Source of the DNA: Spirochaetales bacterium
Lineage (GTDB): Bacteria; Desulfobacterota_D; UBA1144
Direction of reading: 5' to 3'
Assembly: GCA_002730475.1 (NCBI GenBank)
Contig: PCAG01000037.1
Location: forward strand, 1 to 32,084
DNA: 32,084 nt
Positions 1 through 7,614 of this stretch are shown here, one piece after another. How positions within the stretch are numbered: the first letter of the stretch is position 1; every line of letters begins with the position of its first letter. The translations under genes and the position numbers were made by a program. The notes under the pieces are model-generated. The model saw only the letters and a program-made list of their open reading frames with translations, was not told the origin of the DNA and did not search any database.

Positions 1-45
1 TAAAATCTATTTTTTTTAATTTAACAGTTCCAAATTAAAGATTAA

Positions 46-63
46 ACTGATAGAATCAGTGGG
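46..63 (+). promoter_or_regulatory. Palindrome and -10-like box before the luciferase-like gene
   Basis: Bases 46-60 form a perfect inverted repeat, ACTGAT-AGA-ATCAGT. It contains a -10-like TAGAAT (51-56) that ends seven bases before the GTG start at 64. No Shine-Dalgarno sequence is visible, so a leaderless mRNA is plausible. The -35 region is weak. The palindrome could be an operator, but no partner site was found elsewhere in the window. Confidence 0.35.
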
Positions 64-1122
64 GTGAGTATCAAATTCGGTCTAACCGCTTCTTATCCTG
101 GAGCTGACTATGGGGGCTATGTTCAATTTGTGAAAGAAGCCGAGAATATGGGCTTCGACAGCGTTTGGTTTCCAGATCATCTAGTCTTTGTTTCACAAGG
201 AAGAGAAGCATTAGATGCCTGGACCTTAATCACCAGCGCCTCAAAGGAAACAAACAAAATTCAATTGGGAGCAGTCGGTGATCCACACAGAATACACCCA
301 GCAGTTCTTGCTCATAGGTTAGCAACCGTAGATCAACTAAACAACCATAGAACAAATATTTGTCTTGGTGTAGGTGAAGCAATGAATCTCGATCCGTTTG
401 GAATACAATGGGATAATCCACTTGACAGACTAAGCGAATCAATGGATGTCATGAGAATGCTGTGGTCAAACGACCATACAAATCCTGTTAATTTTAATGG
501 TGAATATTTCAAACTTAAAGACGCTTTTATCCAAATTAAATTGCCAAATCAGAGCAAGAGCATTCCTATGCATATAGCGACAACAACAAAACAAGGTCTG
601 CGACTTACGGGTGAAAAAGCAGATGGCTGGATACCAATAGATTTAACACCAGATTTATATTCCCATTACTATTCTCAGATTCAATCTTCTGCGGATTCTG
701 TCAATAGAAGTTTAGATGATTTTGATCCTTGCCTGTGGGTTTTTACTTCGCTAGGGAAGAATGAGGATGAAGCCTATAAGACTTTAGAACCGTGGCGTTA
801 CGTTTGTATTATGCAAAACCAACTCGAACATGCAGGCTATTCCATAGATATCCCTGAAGAATACAAAGGACTTAATTATTTTAATGTACTTCCAACAGAC
901 GAAGAAAGAAGAAACAAACTTAGAGAGCTCGGAAGCTTTTTTCCAAGAGAAGCTGTGATAGATTTTACTATTACGGGCTCAAAGAACGATTGTATAAAAA
1001 AGATTGAAAAATTTATAGATAAAGGTGTGCGACATTTTATCTTTTTTCATTATTTTAGTCCAGACTTTAAGGAAGCCCAAAAGATATATTCCGAAGAAAT
1101 TATTCCGTATTTCAGAAGCTAA
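64..1122 (+). CDS. LLM-class (luciferase-like) flavin-dependent oxidoreductase
   Basis: A 352-residue protein of the bacterial luciferase-like monooxygenase/F420-dependent reductase superfamily, which forms a TIM barrel binding FMN or F420. The N-terminus has the family pattern of a first strand (IKFGLTASYPG) followed by MGFDSVWFPDHL. The conserved region LGAVGDPHRIHPAVLAHRLATVDQL and LGVGEAMN follow near residues 70-105. The C-terminal helix and strand near residues 310-330 (KGVRHFIFFH) close the barrel. The length is normal for the family. The start is GTG, seven bases after a -10-like box and without a ribosome binding site. It stands 24 bases ahead of the MORN gene, which has its own promoter-like sequence. 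The substrate cannot be told, and neither can the choice between FMN and F420. Confidence 0.85.
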   Translation: MSIKFGLTASYPGADYGGYVQFVKEAENMGFDSVWFPDHLVFVSQGREALDAWTLITSASKETNKIQLGAVGDPHRIHPAVLAHRLATVDQLNNHRTNICLGVGEAMNLDPFGIQWDNPLDRLSESMDVMRMLWSNDHTNPVNFNGEYFKLKDAFIQIKLPNQSKSIPMHIATTTKQGLRLTGEKADGWIPIDLTPDLYSHYYSQIQSSADSVNRSLDDFDPCLWVFTSLGKNEDEAYKTLEPWRYVCIMQNQLEHAGYSIDIPEEYKGLNYFNVLPTDEERRNKLRELGSFFPREAVIDFTITGSKNDCIKKIEKFIDKGVRHFIFFHYFSPDFKEAQKIYSEEIIPYFRS

Positions 1123-1146
1123 GAATTCTCTGCTACAATCAGTACT
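1111..1146 (+). promoter_or_regulatory. Probable promoter of the MORN gene (leaderless type)
   Basis: TTCAGA (1111-1116), a 17-base spacer and TACAAT (1134-1139) are followed by seven bases and then the ATG at 1147. The segment from the -10 box to the start codon resembles that before the first gene (TAGAATCAGT and TACAATCAGT, each followed by three bases and the start codon). No Shine-Dalgarno sequence is present. Confidence 0.35.
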
Positions 1147-2241
1147 ATGAAAAAAATGCTTTTATCAATCATTCTGTTTGCCGCACTTTGCTTTGATGCT
1201 TTTGCTTTACCAAAGTGTGAAGGCGACAAGTGGGACAATTGCGTAGGATCCTTCACCGCGGAAGATGGTTCGAAGTACGAAGGAGAATGGAGGAATGCTC
1301 AGCCAAGTCGTAAAGGAACCTTTACCGCTTCCAATGGTGACGTATACAAAGGTGAACATAAAAAGGGTAATCCCCATGGCAAAGGAACGTTTACCTCAAA
1401 AACAGGGGATAAATATATAGGTGAGTGGAAAGAAGGACAACCTCATGGCAATGGAACGTTTGTTTATCCAGACGGAAGAGAATACAAAGGTGAGTGGAAA
1501 GAAGGAAAAAAGCATGGAAAAGGAACTTATCATTCCCCGCAGGGCACCAAATATGTAGGGACCTTTAAAGATGATTTAATTAATGGCCAAGGAGTCTTAT
1601 CGTTGCCTAATGGTGATAAATATGAGGGTAATCACAAGAATGGTATACCTCATGGCAAAGGAACGTTTACCTCAAAAACAGGGGGTAAATATATAGGTGA
1701 GTGGAAAGAAGGAAAAAAGCATGGAAAAGGAACATTTATCGCAGCATCGGGCAATAAGTACAAAGGTCAATGGAAAGACAACAAAAAGAGTGGCAAAGGA
1801 ACTTTTAGTTCGCCTGACGGTAAAAAATATGTAGGCGAAGTTAAAGACGACAAGAAGCATGGCAAGGGAACTTATACGTCTCCTGATGGTAACAAATATG
1901 TAGGCGAGTACAAAAATGACAAGTATGACGGCAAAGGAACTTTTATTGCTCCAGACGGTTCAAAATACAAAGGAGAGTGGAAAGAAGGAAAATTTCACGG
2001 CAAGGGGACTGTGACGTCATCAGAAAATGTAAAAGAAGATTTGTATTTTGTAAGGGGAGCTATCGTTGGTCAACATATAAAATGCTCTGATGCTCCTTTT
2101 GATAAACTCGAAAGCCTCTTGGTGCTACACGAAGAAGCCGATTCAGAAATCTGTGGCATGGTTGCCAGCTCGAAGAACAAACGCTATTGCGGTGTATTAA
2201 AGAAAGAGATTGAAATATGCAAAAGCAAAACGAAGAAATAA
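1147..2241 (+). CDS. Exported MORN-repeat protein
   Basis: A 364-residue protein with a Sec signal peptide (about residues 1-20, ending DAFA) and then roughly a dozen tandem MORN repeats of about 23 residues. The repeat pattern is KYxGEWKxGxxHGKGTFxxxxG, running to about residue 305. MORN repeats make elongated beta-hairpin sheets that act as protein- or lipid-binding scaffolds. A non-repeat C-terminal domain of about 60 residues has several cysteines (CSDAP, EICGM, RYCGV, EICKS), which could form disulfides in the periplasm. The DNA repeats are near-identical in places (for example around 1380-1440 and 1655-1715), so unequal recombination could change the repeat number. The gene converges on dsbB with a five-base gap. 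The binding partner is unknown. Confidence 0.85.
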   Translation: MKKMLLSIILFAALCFDAFALPKCEGDKWDNCVGSFTAEDGSKYEGEWRNAQPSRKGTFTASNGDVYKGEHKKGNPHGKGTFTSKTGDKYIGEWKEGQPHGNGTFVYPDGREYKGEWKEGKKHGKGTYHSPQGTKYVGTFKDDLINGQGVLSLPNGDKYEGNHKNGIPHGKGTFTSKTGGKYIGEWKEGKKHGKGTFIAASGNKYKGQWKDNKKSGKGTFSSPDGKKYVGEVKDDKKHGKGTYTSPDGNKYVGEYKNDKYDGKGTFIAPDGSKYKGEWKEGKFHGKGTVTSSENVKEDLYFVRGAIVGQHIKCSDAPFDKLESLLVLHEEADSEICGMVASSKNKRYCGVLKKEIEICKSKTKK

Positions 2242-2246
2242 AGGAA

Positions 2247-2771
2247 TCAATTCTTAAATTGATAAAAGAATTTAAAGAAAATAAGAAATATAAAAAATAA
2301 AAATATAGCGGCAGACCATTCTGAAATTTGAAAACCAATAATCATATATACAGGCTGAGAGCAACTGCTATCAGCCTGAAAAATACGGCTTATAAACTCA
2401 GTAAAAGGCAGATTCACAAACAAGTCAAAGAACTTGGGACCACAGGACAGTACTTGATCAGTCATAGTACTTTGCAAATATATTTGTCTGCCAGACGCAA
2501 TTAATCCAAGAAAACCAAAAAAAAGTGGGAGGAGAAGAAAGTACTTCGTTTGAATAGAGAAAATATTCCTTAGAAGAAAAACTGCCAGCATAATAGAGAA
2601 TAAAGTTCTCTGTGCAACGCACAAAATACATGGAGCAACACCCAAATAGTACTCAAAATAAAATGAGACGGAAAGCGCTATAAGACAAACAAAGATTATT
2701 AAGAAATTATATTTCGGATCATCATACAAGAAAGATAAAATTTTGTTTATCATGAAAGTAACAATATACAT
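2247..2771 (-). CDS. dsbB: Disulfide bond formation protein DsbB family
   Basis: An inner-membrane protein of about 174 residues with four predicted transmembrane helices. In the family, DsbB reoxidises periplasmic DsbA and passes electrons to quinone. Counting from the codon before the chosen ATG, the first cysteine pair is C49-I-L-C52 in the first periplasmic loop, followed by the expected QR of the quinone region. The second pair is C111 and C138 in the long second loop. The ATG at 2771 is chosen; TTG at 2774 and ATG at 2753 are alternatives, and none has a clear ribosome binding site. The gene diverges from apbE. No dsbA lies nearby. The cysteine-rich MORN protein next door is a possible client, which is inference only. 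Confidence 0.88.
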   Translation of the reverse strand: MYIVTFMINKILSFLYDDPKYNFLIIFVCLIALSVSFYFEYYLGVAPCILCVAQRTLFSIMLAVFLLRNIFSIQTKYFLLLPLFFGFLGLIASGRQIYLQSTMTDQVLSCGPKFFDLFVNLPFTEFISRIFQADSSCSQPVYMIIGFQISEWSAAIFLFFIFLIFFKFFYQFKN

Positions 2772-2808
2772 CAATGATATGTTAAGACAATAATGCTATC
2801 TTTCGAAT

Positions 2809-2843
2809 CAGACATGCACATAGTTCAATGTATAATCTTAAAT
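2809..2843 (+). promoter_or_regulatory. Probable apbE promoter (leaderless type)
   Basis: A consensus -10 box TATAAT (2831-2836) ends seven bases before the ATG at 2844. A -35-like CAGACA lies at 2809-2814 with a 16-base spacer. There is no Shine-Dalgarno sequence, so transcription is expected to start at or next to the start codon. This supports 2844, not 2793, as the apbE start. Confidence 0.45.
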
Positions 2844-3893
2844 ATGCCAAGCAGGGGAACTCATCAACCATTAGCTATTAAACGAAATTGGAGACAACTA
2901 GGAAGCGCCATTTTGTTTTTTCTGCTAGTAATTATTTTACTTACTTTAAATTCGTACTCATATCAGAAAGAATTTAAACGTAGTTTTGTTGCATGGGGAA
3001 CTAATTTAGATTTTGTAATCTTATCAGACTTAAATGAAAAACATGTAAACAAGGCGATATTGGAAGCTCAAAAAATAGCCCTAGATAAGAATGCAATCTT
3101 TAACAACTATGATAGTAATTCTGAAATATCTAAATTTAATTTATTAGATTCAAATATAGAGAGAAAAATATCTGGAGATTTTTTAGAGCTATTTAAGATT
3201 TCTATGAGATACAATCAAATTTCCGATGGGTATTTTGATATAACATTAGGCAGGATAACCAAGAATATCGATTATAAAGAAGGAGGCGAATTAGATAGCA
3301 CGCGAACTAAGGTAGCCAACATCCTTAAAGAGTGTTCGGGTTTTGATAAAATTATTTTTGACCCTTATAAGCAATCTCTAACGAAACGAGTTGGGTGTCT
3401 AGAACTAGATTTCGGAGGTATTGCCGAGGGATACGTGATAGGCCTCATGGTTAAAAAACTAACGGACAACAAGATAAAAGATGCTTTGATAAATTTTGGT
3501 GGAAATATAACTACAATTTCTACTAATCACAAATGGGAAATTGACATCAAAGAGCCCGGCTCCCACGAAACGGTTTACAAATCATATAATTTAAATAATA
3601 TGTCAGTGTCAACATCAGGGAGATCTTTAAAGAATATCGAGGTAGATGGTGAGCTAATGTCTCATATCATCAACCCCTTGGAAAACACATTGAAAGCAAA
3701 AAAAGATATTTCAATATCTGTGTTTTCCAAAGATTCAACTTATGCAGATGCAATGTCCACAGCGCTTTTGGCTATGCCATTAGATATGGCTATAAAAAAG
3801 TTAAATAATTTAGATGACTTAAATGCGTTAATATTAGTTAAAGATAATTTGGGCAACATAGAAGTTGTATTTCAAAATATCCAATCTAATTAA
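2844..3893 (+). CDS. apbE: FAD:protein FMN transferase ApbE
   Basis: About 349 residues with one N-terminal membrane anchor (around AILFFLLVIILLTLN) and a periplasmic ApbE domain. The family transfers FMN from FAD to a threonine in a target motif of exported redox proteins. Recognisable elements are DKNAIFNNYDSNSEISKFN, the segment SDGYFDITLGRI, LDFGGIAEGYVIG, LINFGGNI, the active-site region SVSTSGRS, SHIINPL, and the metal-site segment TYADAMSTALLAM. An in-frame ATG at 2793 would add 17 residues, but a consensus -10 box sits between the two codons. A matching substrate with the SGAT motif is encoded about 1.5 kb downstream, so the pair probably works together. Confidence 0.92.
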   Translation: MPSRGTHQPLAIKRNWRQLGSAILFFLLVIILLTLNSYSYQKEFKRSFVAWGTNLDFVILSDLNEKHVNKAILEAQKIALDKNAIFNNYDSNSEISKFNLLDSNIERKISGDFLELFKISMRYNQISDGYFDITLGRITKNIDYKEGGELDSTRTKVANILKECSGFDKIIFDPYKQSLTKRVGCLELDFGGIAEGYVIGLMVKKLTDNKIKDALINFGGNITTISTNHKWEIDIKEPGSHETVYKSYNLNNMSVSTSGRSLKNIEVDGELMSHIINPLENTLKAKKDISISVFSKDSTYADAMSTALLAMPLDMAIKKLNNLDDLNALILVKDNLGNIEVVFQNIQSN

Positions 3894-3910
3894 AATTTCA
3901 TACCCCCCTC

Positions 3911-3978
3911 TTGACTTTATCCTAAAATAACATAAATTTAACCTGGATATTCTGGATATGGTACATCCAGAATAGCAA
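3911..3978 (+). promoter_or_regulatory. Porin promoter with CTGGATATTC operator-like element
   Basis: TTGACT (3911-3916) is followed after 16-17 bases by an AT-rich -10 (about 3933-3939) and then CTGGATATTC at 3943-3952. The element is followed by a second TGGATAT, and the distal arm ATCCAGAAT (3964-3972) pairs with ATTCTGGAT upstream. The same CTGGATATTC occurs at nearly the same distance (32-33 bases) from the TTGAC box of the FTR1 promoter. This points to a common repressor. Iron is a reasonable signal given FTR1, but the motif does not match a Fur box that I recognise. Confidence 0.5.
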
Positions 3979-3988
3979 GGAGGAGACA

Positions 3989-5266
3989 ATGGACTACAAA
4001 ATAAAAATCTTTATTCTGGTTTTTACAATTTTTCTAATGCCTAGCATTACCTCGTTCTCTAAGGAGAGCGCAGAGTTTTCTAATGCTTCTACAAGTCAAA
4101 AAATTGACATATTAGCTGAAGAAATAGAAAAACTTAAAAACCAAGAGTTGTTTGGTGGGGAACTAGGTTCGCAAAATGGATTTGGACCGGCAGCTTCGAA
4201 AGTCTACAACACAGCGCAAGGCCTAGCGATAGGTGGTTATGGTGAAATAGTAAACAAAAGCTATTTGGCCGGTGACAACTACGATCAATCAGACGCATAT
4301 AGAGGAATTCTTTATGTAGGATATAAATTTGATGATGAATGGTCACTAAACACCGAAATCGAAATGGAACATGGAAACGAATCTTACTTAGAGTTCGCAT
4401 ATGTTGATTATTTACCTAAAGCAACTGATGGGAAACTTGGTGCTAGGGCCGGCCTCTTACTACTCCCACTTGGAATCATCAACGAACAGCATGAACCGAT
4501 TCTTTTTCATGGTGTCTACAGACCATGGGTAGAGAACAAAATTATTCCTACTACGTCAAGAGAGAACGGTGCAGGCCTTTTTGGGTCGCTTTTAGACAAG
4601 AAAATTGATTACAAGTTGTACTATGTAACATCTTGGAAATATCCTGGTGCAAGTAAAACTGGTGCCGGAATGAGAGATTTTCGTGGCAAAGGTAGCAAAA
4701 CTGTATCTAATGAGTGGGCTACAATTGGAAGAGCTCAATACAATATTAACGACAAGACTATGATTGGATTCTCAATTTACGACGGAAACATAAACCCTAG
4801 CAGTGGCGTAACAAACTATAAAGTTAACGATGCTCGAACAGGCGTTAGAATGATTAGCGCTTTCACAAAAGGTGAAATGTATGGCTTCGAATATGCCGCT
4901 CTATATCATGAAAACCGATTTCGTCATATAACAAGATTAAATAACACTTTGACTGGAGCCGCCAATACTAAGTTTGGAAAAAAACAAGTTGGTTATTACT
5001 ATGAGATCGCTAAAGATATGGGTAAATATATGAATACATCTTGGTACATTGCTCCTTTCTTTAGATACGAGTTCTTGGATTTTCATGATGACGTTGATTC
5101 CTCCGCAACAAGAAATGTAGATTATCAGACTGAATATCACACCACTGGTATCTCAATCAAACCAATTTACAACGTTGTTATCAAGGCTGACTATACAAGA
5201 TACACTGACGGGGGTGCAAATGGAGATTCTAGATTGCTTAATCTAGGTCTAGGTTATGTATTTTAA
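3989..5266 (+). CDS. Outer-membrane beta-barrel porin-like protein
   Basis: A 425-residue protein with a Sec signal peptide (about residues 1-24) and a short helical or coiled stretch around residues 37-52 (KIDILAEEIEKLKNQE). Many alternating amphipathic strands follow, and the last residue is an aromatic F after GLGYV, typical of outer-membrane proteins handled by the BAM machinery. It resembles phosphate-selective or general porin-like barrels, but I cannot assign a substrate. A strong ribosome binding site (AAGGAGGAG) precedes the ATG. It shares an operator-like sequence with the FTR1 gene downstream and is followed by a long stem-loop. A role in iron or flavin-linked uptake across the outer membrane fits the cluster but is inference. 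Confidence 0.75.
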   Translation: MDYKIKIFILVFTIFLMPSITSFSKESAEFSNASTSQKIDILAEEIEKLKNQELFGGELGSQNGFGPAASKVYNTAQGLAIGGYGEIVNKSYLAGDNYDQSDAYRGILYVGYKFDDEWSLNTEIEMEHGNESYLEFAYVDYLPKATDGKLGARAGLLLLPLGIINEQHEPILFHGVYRPWVENKIIPTTSRENGAGLFGSLLDKKIDYKLYYVTSWKYPGASKTGAGMRDFRGKGSKTVSNEWATIGRAQYNINDKTMIGFSIYDGNINPSSGVTNYKVNDARTGVRMISAFTKGEMYGFEYAALYHENRFRHITRLNNTLTGAANTKFGKKQVGYYYEIAKDMGKYMNTSWYIAPFFRYEFLDFHDDVDSSATRNVDYQTEYHTTGISIKPIYNVVIKADYTRYTDGGANGDSRLLNLGLGYVF

Positions 5267-5284
5267 TTCTTAATTCACCCAATG

Positions 5285-5352
5285 AACACTCAAGGTTCCG
5301 TACACATTCCTTAATTGCAGCGATTCAAACCATGGAACCTTAAGTGTTTTTT
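5285..5352 (+). terminator. Long stem-loop with T-run after the porin gene
   Basis: AACACTCAAGGTTCC (5285-5299) pairs with GGAACCTTAAGTGTT (5334-5348) with one mismatch in 15. The loop is 34 bases and six T residues end the structure (5347-5352). The position 18 bases after the porin stop fits a factor-independent terminator, although the loop is unusually long. It could also act as an attenuator or mRNA-stabilising element between the porin and the FMN-binding gene. Confidence 0.55.
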
Positions 5353-5383
5353 GGTTAAATTATTTACAATCGTTGAGCTGGTG

Positions 5384-5905
5384 ATGATTAGATATTTTTT
5401 AATTGTATTTTTTTTCTTGATGTCCATAGGTGCACACTCAAAAGTATTGATGAAGATTCCTGAGGCTTTAGATTTGTATTTTCCCGACCATAAAATTAGA
5501 AAGAAGACTTTATTCCTAACAGATGGCGCAATCAACTTGTTGGAAAACGAATCAAAATCGAATTTTGCAACTAAAATCTACACCTACTATGAGGTTTACA
5601 AGGGCAGTAGAAGATTAAATACAGCTATTATGGAAACGCACATCCTAAGAAGCAGGACACAGACAATCTTTGTTGTGTTTGACAACAAGGGGAAAATATC
5701 GAGTACGGAGATTTTAGCGTTTTACGAACCCGACGAGTATATTATGTCCAAGAAATGGCTTAATCAATTCGTAGGAAAAACCCTGAAAAACAAATTGGTA
5801 CCGAGAAAAGATATTGCACACGTTTCAGGCGCTACAATATCTTACAATGAGACCACAAAAGCAATACGAAGGACTTTGAGTCTTTATAACTATATTTATA
5901 ATTAG
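5384..5905 (+). CDS. Exported FMN-binding domain protein (likely ApbE substrate)
   Basis: About 173 residues from the preferred ATG. A hydrophobic signal (MIRYFLIVFFFLMSIGAHS) is followed by one FMN-binding domain. The motif DIAHVSGATIS has its SGAT at residues 148-151. In the FMN_bind family the threonine of SGAT is esterified to FMN by ApbE, and apbE is encoded upstream in the same cluster. The open frame extends back to 5315, but that extension runs through the stem-loop and lacks a ribosome binding site. The protein is probably a periplasmic one-flavin electron carrier. Its neighbours (a four-helix membrane protein with histidines, then FTR1) suggest it passes electrons to or from an iron-handling membrane system, which is inference. 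Confidence 0.82.
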   Translation: MIRYFLIVFFFLMSIGAHSKVLMKIPEALDLYFPDHKIRKKTLFLTDGAINLLENESKSNFATKIYTYYEVYKGSRRLNTAIMETHILRSRTQTIFVVFDNKGKISSTEILAFYEPDEYIMSKKWLNQFVGKTLKNKLVPRKDIAHVSGATISYNETTKAIRRTLSLYNYIYN

Positions 5906-5928
5906 GTTATTATGTAAAAGAATAGAAT

Positions 5929-6426
5929 ATGCGCTTTTTCGTTACAAAAGATTTAAATAAGAATAGTGCCTTAAAGCTAATCATCTTTTTTGCACTTATT
6001 TTCTTTATAGGTTTGATAATTACGAACTTCCTTTTTATGTACAAAATAGGGTTCACTCCTTCATCTGTAATTGAATACTATTTAGGAAATCCAGATGTAT
6101 TTAGAGAACCAAAAAGCTATGGTTCCCTAGTAGAGGAAACGCATTTTCATCTTTTCGCTATGGGCATCATCCTCATGACGCTAAATCATTTGATGCTTTT
6201 TAGCAATTTGAAAAATAGCCACAAAGTATTAATTATTATTATTTCTTTTACTTCGTGCCTACTCGACATATCTTCAAGTTGGCTTGTAAGATATGTTTCA
6301 AGTAGCTTTTCCCTTTTAAAAGTAACCTCGATGATTGTGGAACAGGTATTCCTTCTTTTACTTATAATTATAATTACCCAATCCATCTTTCTAAAAAACC
6401 AAAAAGAAGAGGTGACATATAAATGA
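5929..6426 (+). CDS. Four-helix membrane protein with conserved-looking histidines, unknown
   Basis: A 165-residue inner-membrane protein with predicted helices at about residues 17-38, 72-92, 100-118 and 131-152. Helix 2 starts ETHFHLFAMG and contains H72, H74 and, one helical stretch later, H87. Such a pattern could bind b-type heme or a metal, but I do not recognise a characterised family. It lies 23 bases after the FMN-binding gene and overlaps the next gene by four bases (ATGA), so the three are probably co-transcribed and translationally coupled. A role as quinol-to-flavoprotein or flavoprotein-to-iron electron conduit is possible but speculative. Confidence 0.7.
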   Translation: MRFFVTKDLNKNSALKLIIFFALIFFIGLIITNFLFMYKIGFTPSSVIEYYLGNPDVFREPKSYGSLVEETHFHLFAMGIILMTLNHLMLFSNLKNSHKVLIIIISFTSCLLDISSSWLVRYVSSSFSLLKVTSMIVEQVFLLLLIIIITQSIFLKNQKEEVTYK

Positions 6427-6773
6427 AATATACTTTTATAGTTGTTTTACTATTTGCTGCTTTTACAGTTAATAGTCTTGCTGATTTTAAACCACTAGAA
6501 GACGAGGTTGCTCTGTTAAGATCGGAACTCTCCACCAATGAGAAAATTGACAAAGAGAAGCTCGAATCATCATTAAATCGGATTAAACTCAAGGCGATGA
6601 AGATAGAAAACAAGATAGCCAAGAATGATATTGCAGGCGATTTGGATATCTTATTAAAAAAATATGTAGAGAAGAGCAAGTCCAACAAAATAGACAGCAA
6701 AGAAGTAGATTATTGGCTAAAGCATATAGTGGATGATCTAGCAATGTTCCGGAAAATGGGTATAGAAAAATAG
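6423..6773 (+). CDS. Small periplasmic helical protein, unknown function
   Basis: A 116-residue protein with a clear signal peptide (residues 1-20, ending NSLA) and a charged, almost wholly helical mature part of about 95 residues with no cysteine or histidine cluster. Its start overlaps the stop of the membrane protein upstream by four bases, which indicates coupled translation. It sits between that protein and the FTR1 promoter. I do not recognise a family. Its position suggests an accessory of the flavin/iron cluster. Confidence 0.65.
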   Translation: MKYTFIVVLLFAAFTVNSLADFKPLEDEVALLRSELSTNEKIDKEKLESSLNRIKLKAMKIENKIAKNDIAGDLDILLKKYVEKSKSNKIDSKEVDYWLKHIVDDLAMFRKMGIEK

Positions 6774-6776
6774 CTC

Positions 6777-6827
6777 TTGACCTGAACATATGATTTGTTA
6801 GTATTTATGCTGGATATTCAATATCCA
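6777..6827 (+). promoter_or_regulatory. FTR1 promoter with perfect palindromic operator
   Basis: TTGACC (6777-6782) and TAGTAT (6799-6804, 16-base spacer) precede a perfect palindrome, TGGATATT-C-AATATCCA (6811-6827), over the predicted transcription start. Preceded by C, it reads CTGGATATTC as in front of the porin gene. The placement over the start site is that of a repressor operator. Confidence 0.55.
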
Positions 6828-6840
6828 CAATATTATTGTT

Positions 6841-7614
6841 ATGAGCACTGCGTTTTTAGCTTCCTTTACGATTATCTTTAGAGAGTCTCTCGAGGCAGTT
6901 TTAGTTATAGCCGCCATTTATGGTTATCTTAATCAAATCGGTGAGCATCCTGCAAAAAGAATAATTAACTATGCATGGATTGCTGCTTTGCTAGTTGGTG
7001 GATTAACCTTCGTAGCCGCAAATTATCTTTTTACTTTAACCGCAGCAAATGCGGAAATTGTTGAAGGAGTCACGAGCATAATTGCCTCACTCGTTTTATT
7101 CCAAGTGGCCGTATGGTTTGCATCCAAAGCTGAAGCTAATAAATGGAAAGAATACATAGAGTCTAAGGTCAAATGTGCTATTTCCAAGAAGGATTTAGCA
7201 ACTCTTTTTATGGTTGTATTCTTTGCAGTGTATAGGGAAGTTTTTGAAACAATACTTTTTTATGAAGCACTATTGATGCAATTTGATGTGGACAGTATTT
7301 CGTTTGGATTCATGGTAGGACTTGTTGCAGTATCAATAATTTCTTACTTAATCCTAAAAATGTCTCTCGTAATTAATCTAAGACTTTATTTCGTTGCAAC
7401 AAGCATAATGCTTTTTTTCCTCTCTATTTCTTTTCTTGGCTATGGAATAACAGAGCTACAAGAAGTTGGAATAATTGGAACATCTCTCATCCCTATTCCA
7501 AAGTGGTCTGTTTTAGGAATTTATCCAACTCTTGAAACAACAATTCCACAACTAGTTTTAATTACAGCACTAGCGTATTCTTTGCTTAGAACTTTTCGTA
7601 AAAACACTATATAA
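6841..7614 (+). CDS. FTR1-family iron permease
   Basis: A 257-residue, seven-helix membrane protein of the oxidase-dependent iron transporter family (FTR1/EfeU). Both iron-binding R-E-x-x-E motifs are present: RESLE at residues 14-18 and REVFE at 132-136. The length matches bacterial EfeU-type permeases without an N-terminal periplasmic extension. The family imports iron, usually together with a periplasmic or membrane redox partner. Here no EfeO, EfeB or P19 is seen; instead a flavinylated protein and a histidine-bearing membrane protein are encoded upstream, suggesting a different redox partner. The gene has its own promoter with a palindrome shared with the porin gene. It ends convergently with the dehydrogenase gene, overlapping by eight bases. 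Confidence 0.9.
   Translation: MSTAFLASFTIIFRESLEAVLVIAAIYGYLNQIGEHPAKRIINYAWIAALLVGGLTFVAANYLFTLTAANAEIVEGVTSIIASLVLFQVAVWFASKAEANKWKEYIESKVKCAISKKDLATLFMVVFFAVYREVFETILFYEALLMQFDVDSISFGFMVGLVAVSIISYLILKMSLVINLRLYFVATSIMLFFLSISFLGYGITELQEVGIIGTSLIPIPKWSVLGIYPTLETTIPQLVLITALAYSLLRTFRKNTI

Noticed and set aside
1380..2010. Near-identical DNA repeats as a CRISPR or mobile repeat
   Set aside because: They are in frame and encode MORN repeats.
2060..2338. Minus-strand frame of 92 codons across the end of the MORN gene
   Set aside because: It overlaps the ends of both the MORN gene and dsbB in other frames, has no ribosome binding site and no recognisable domain.
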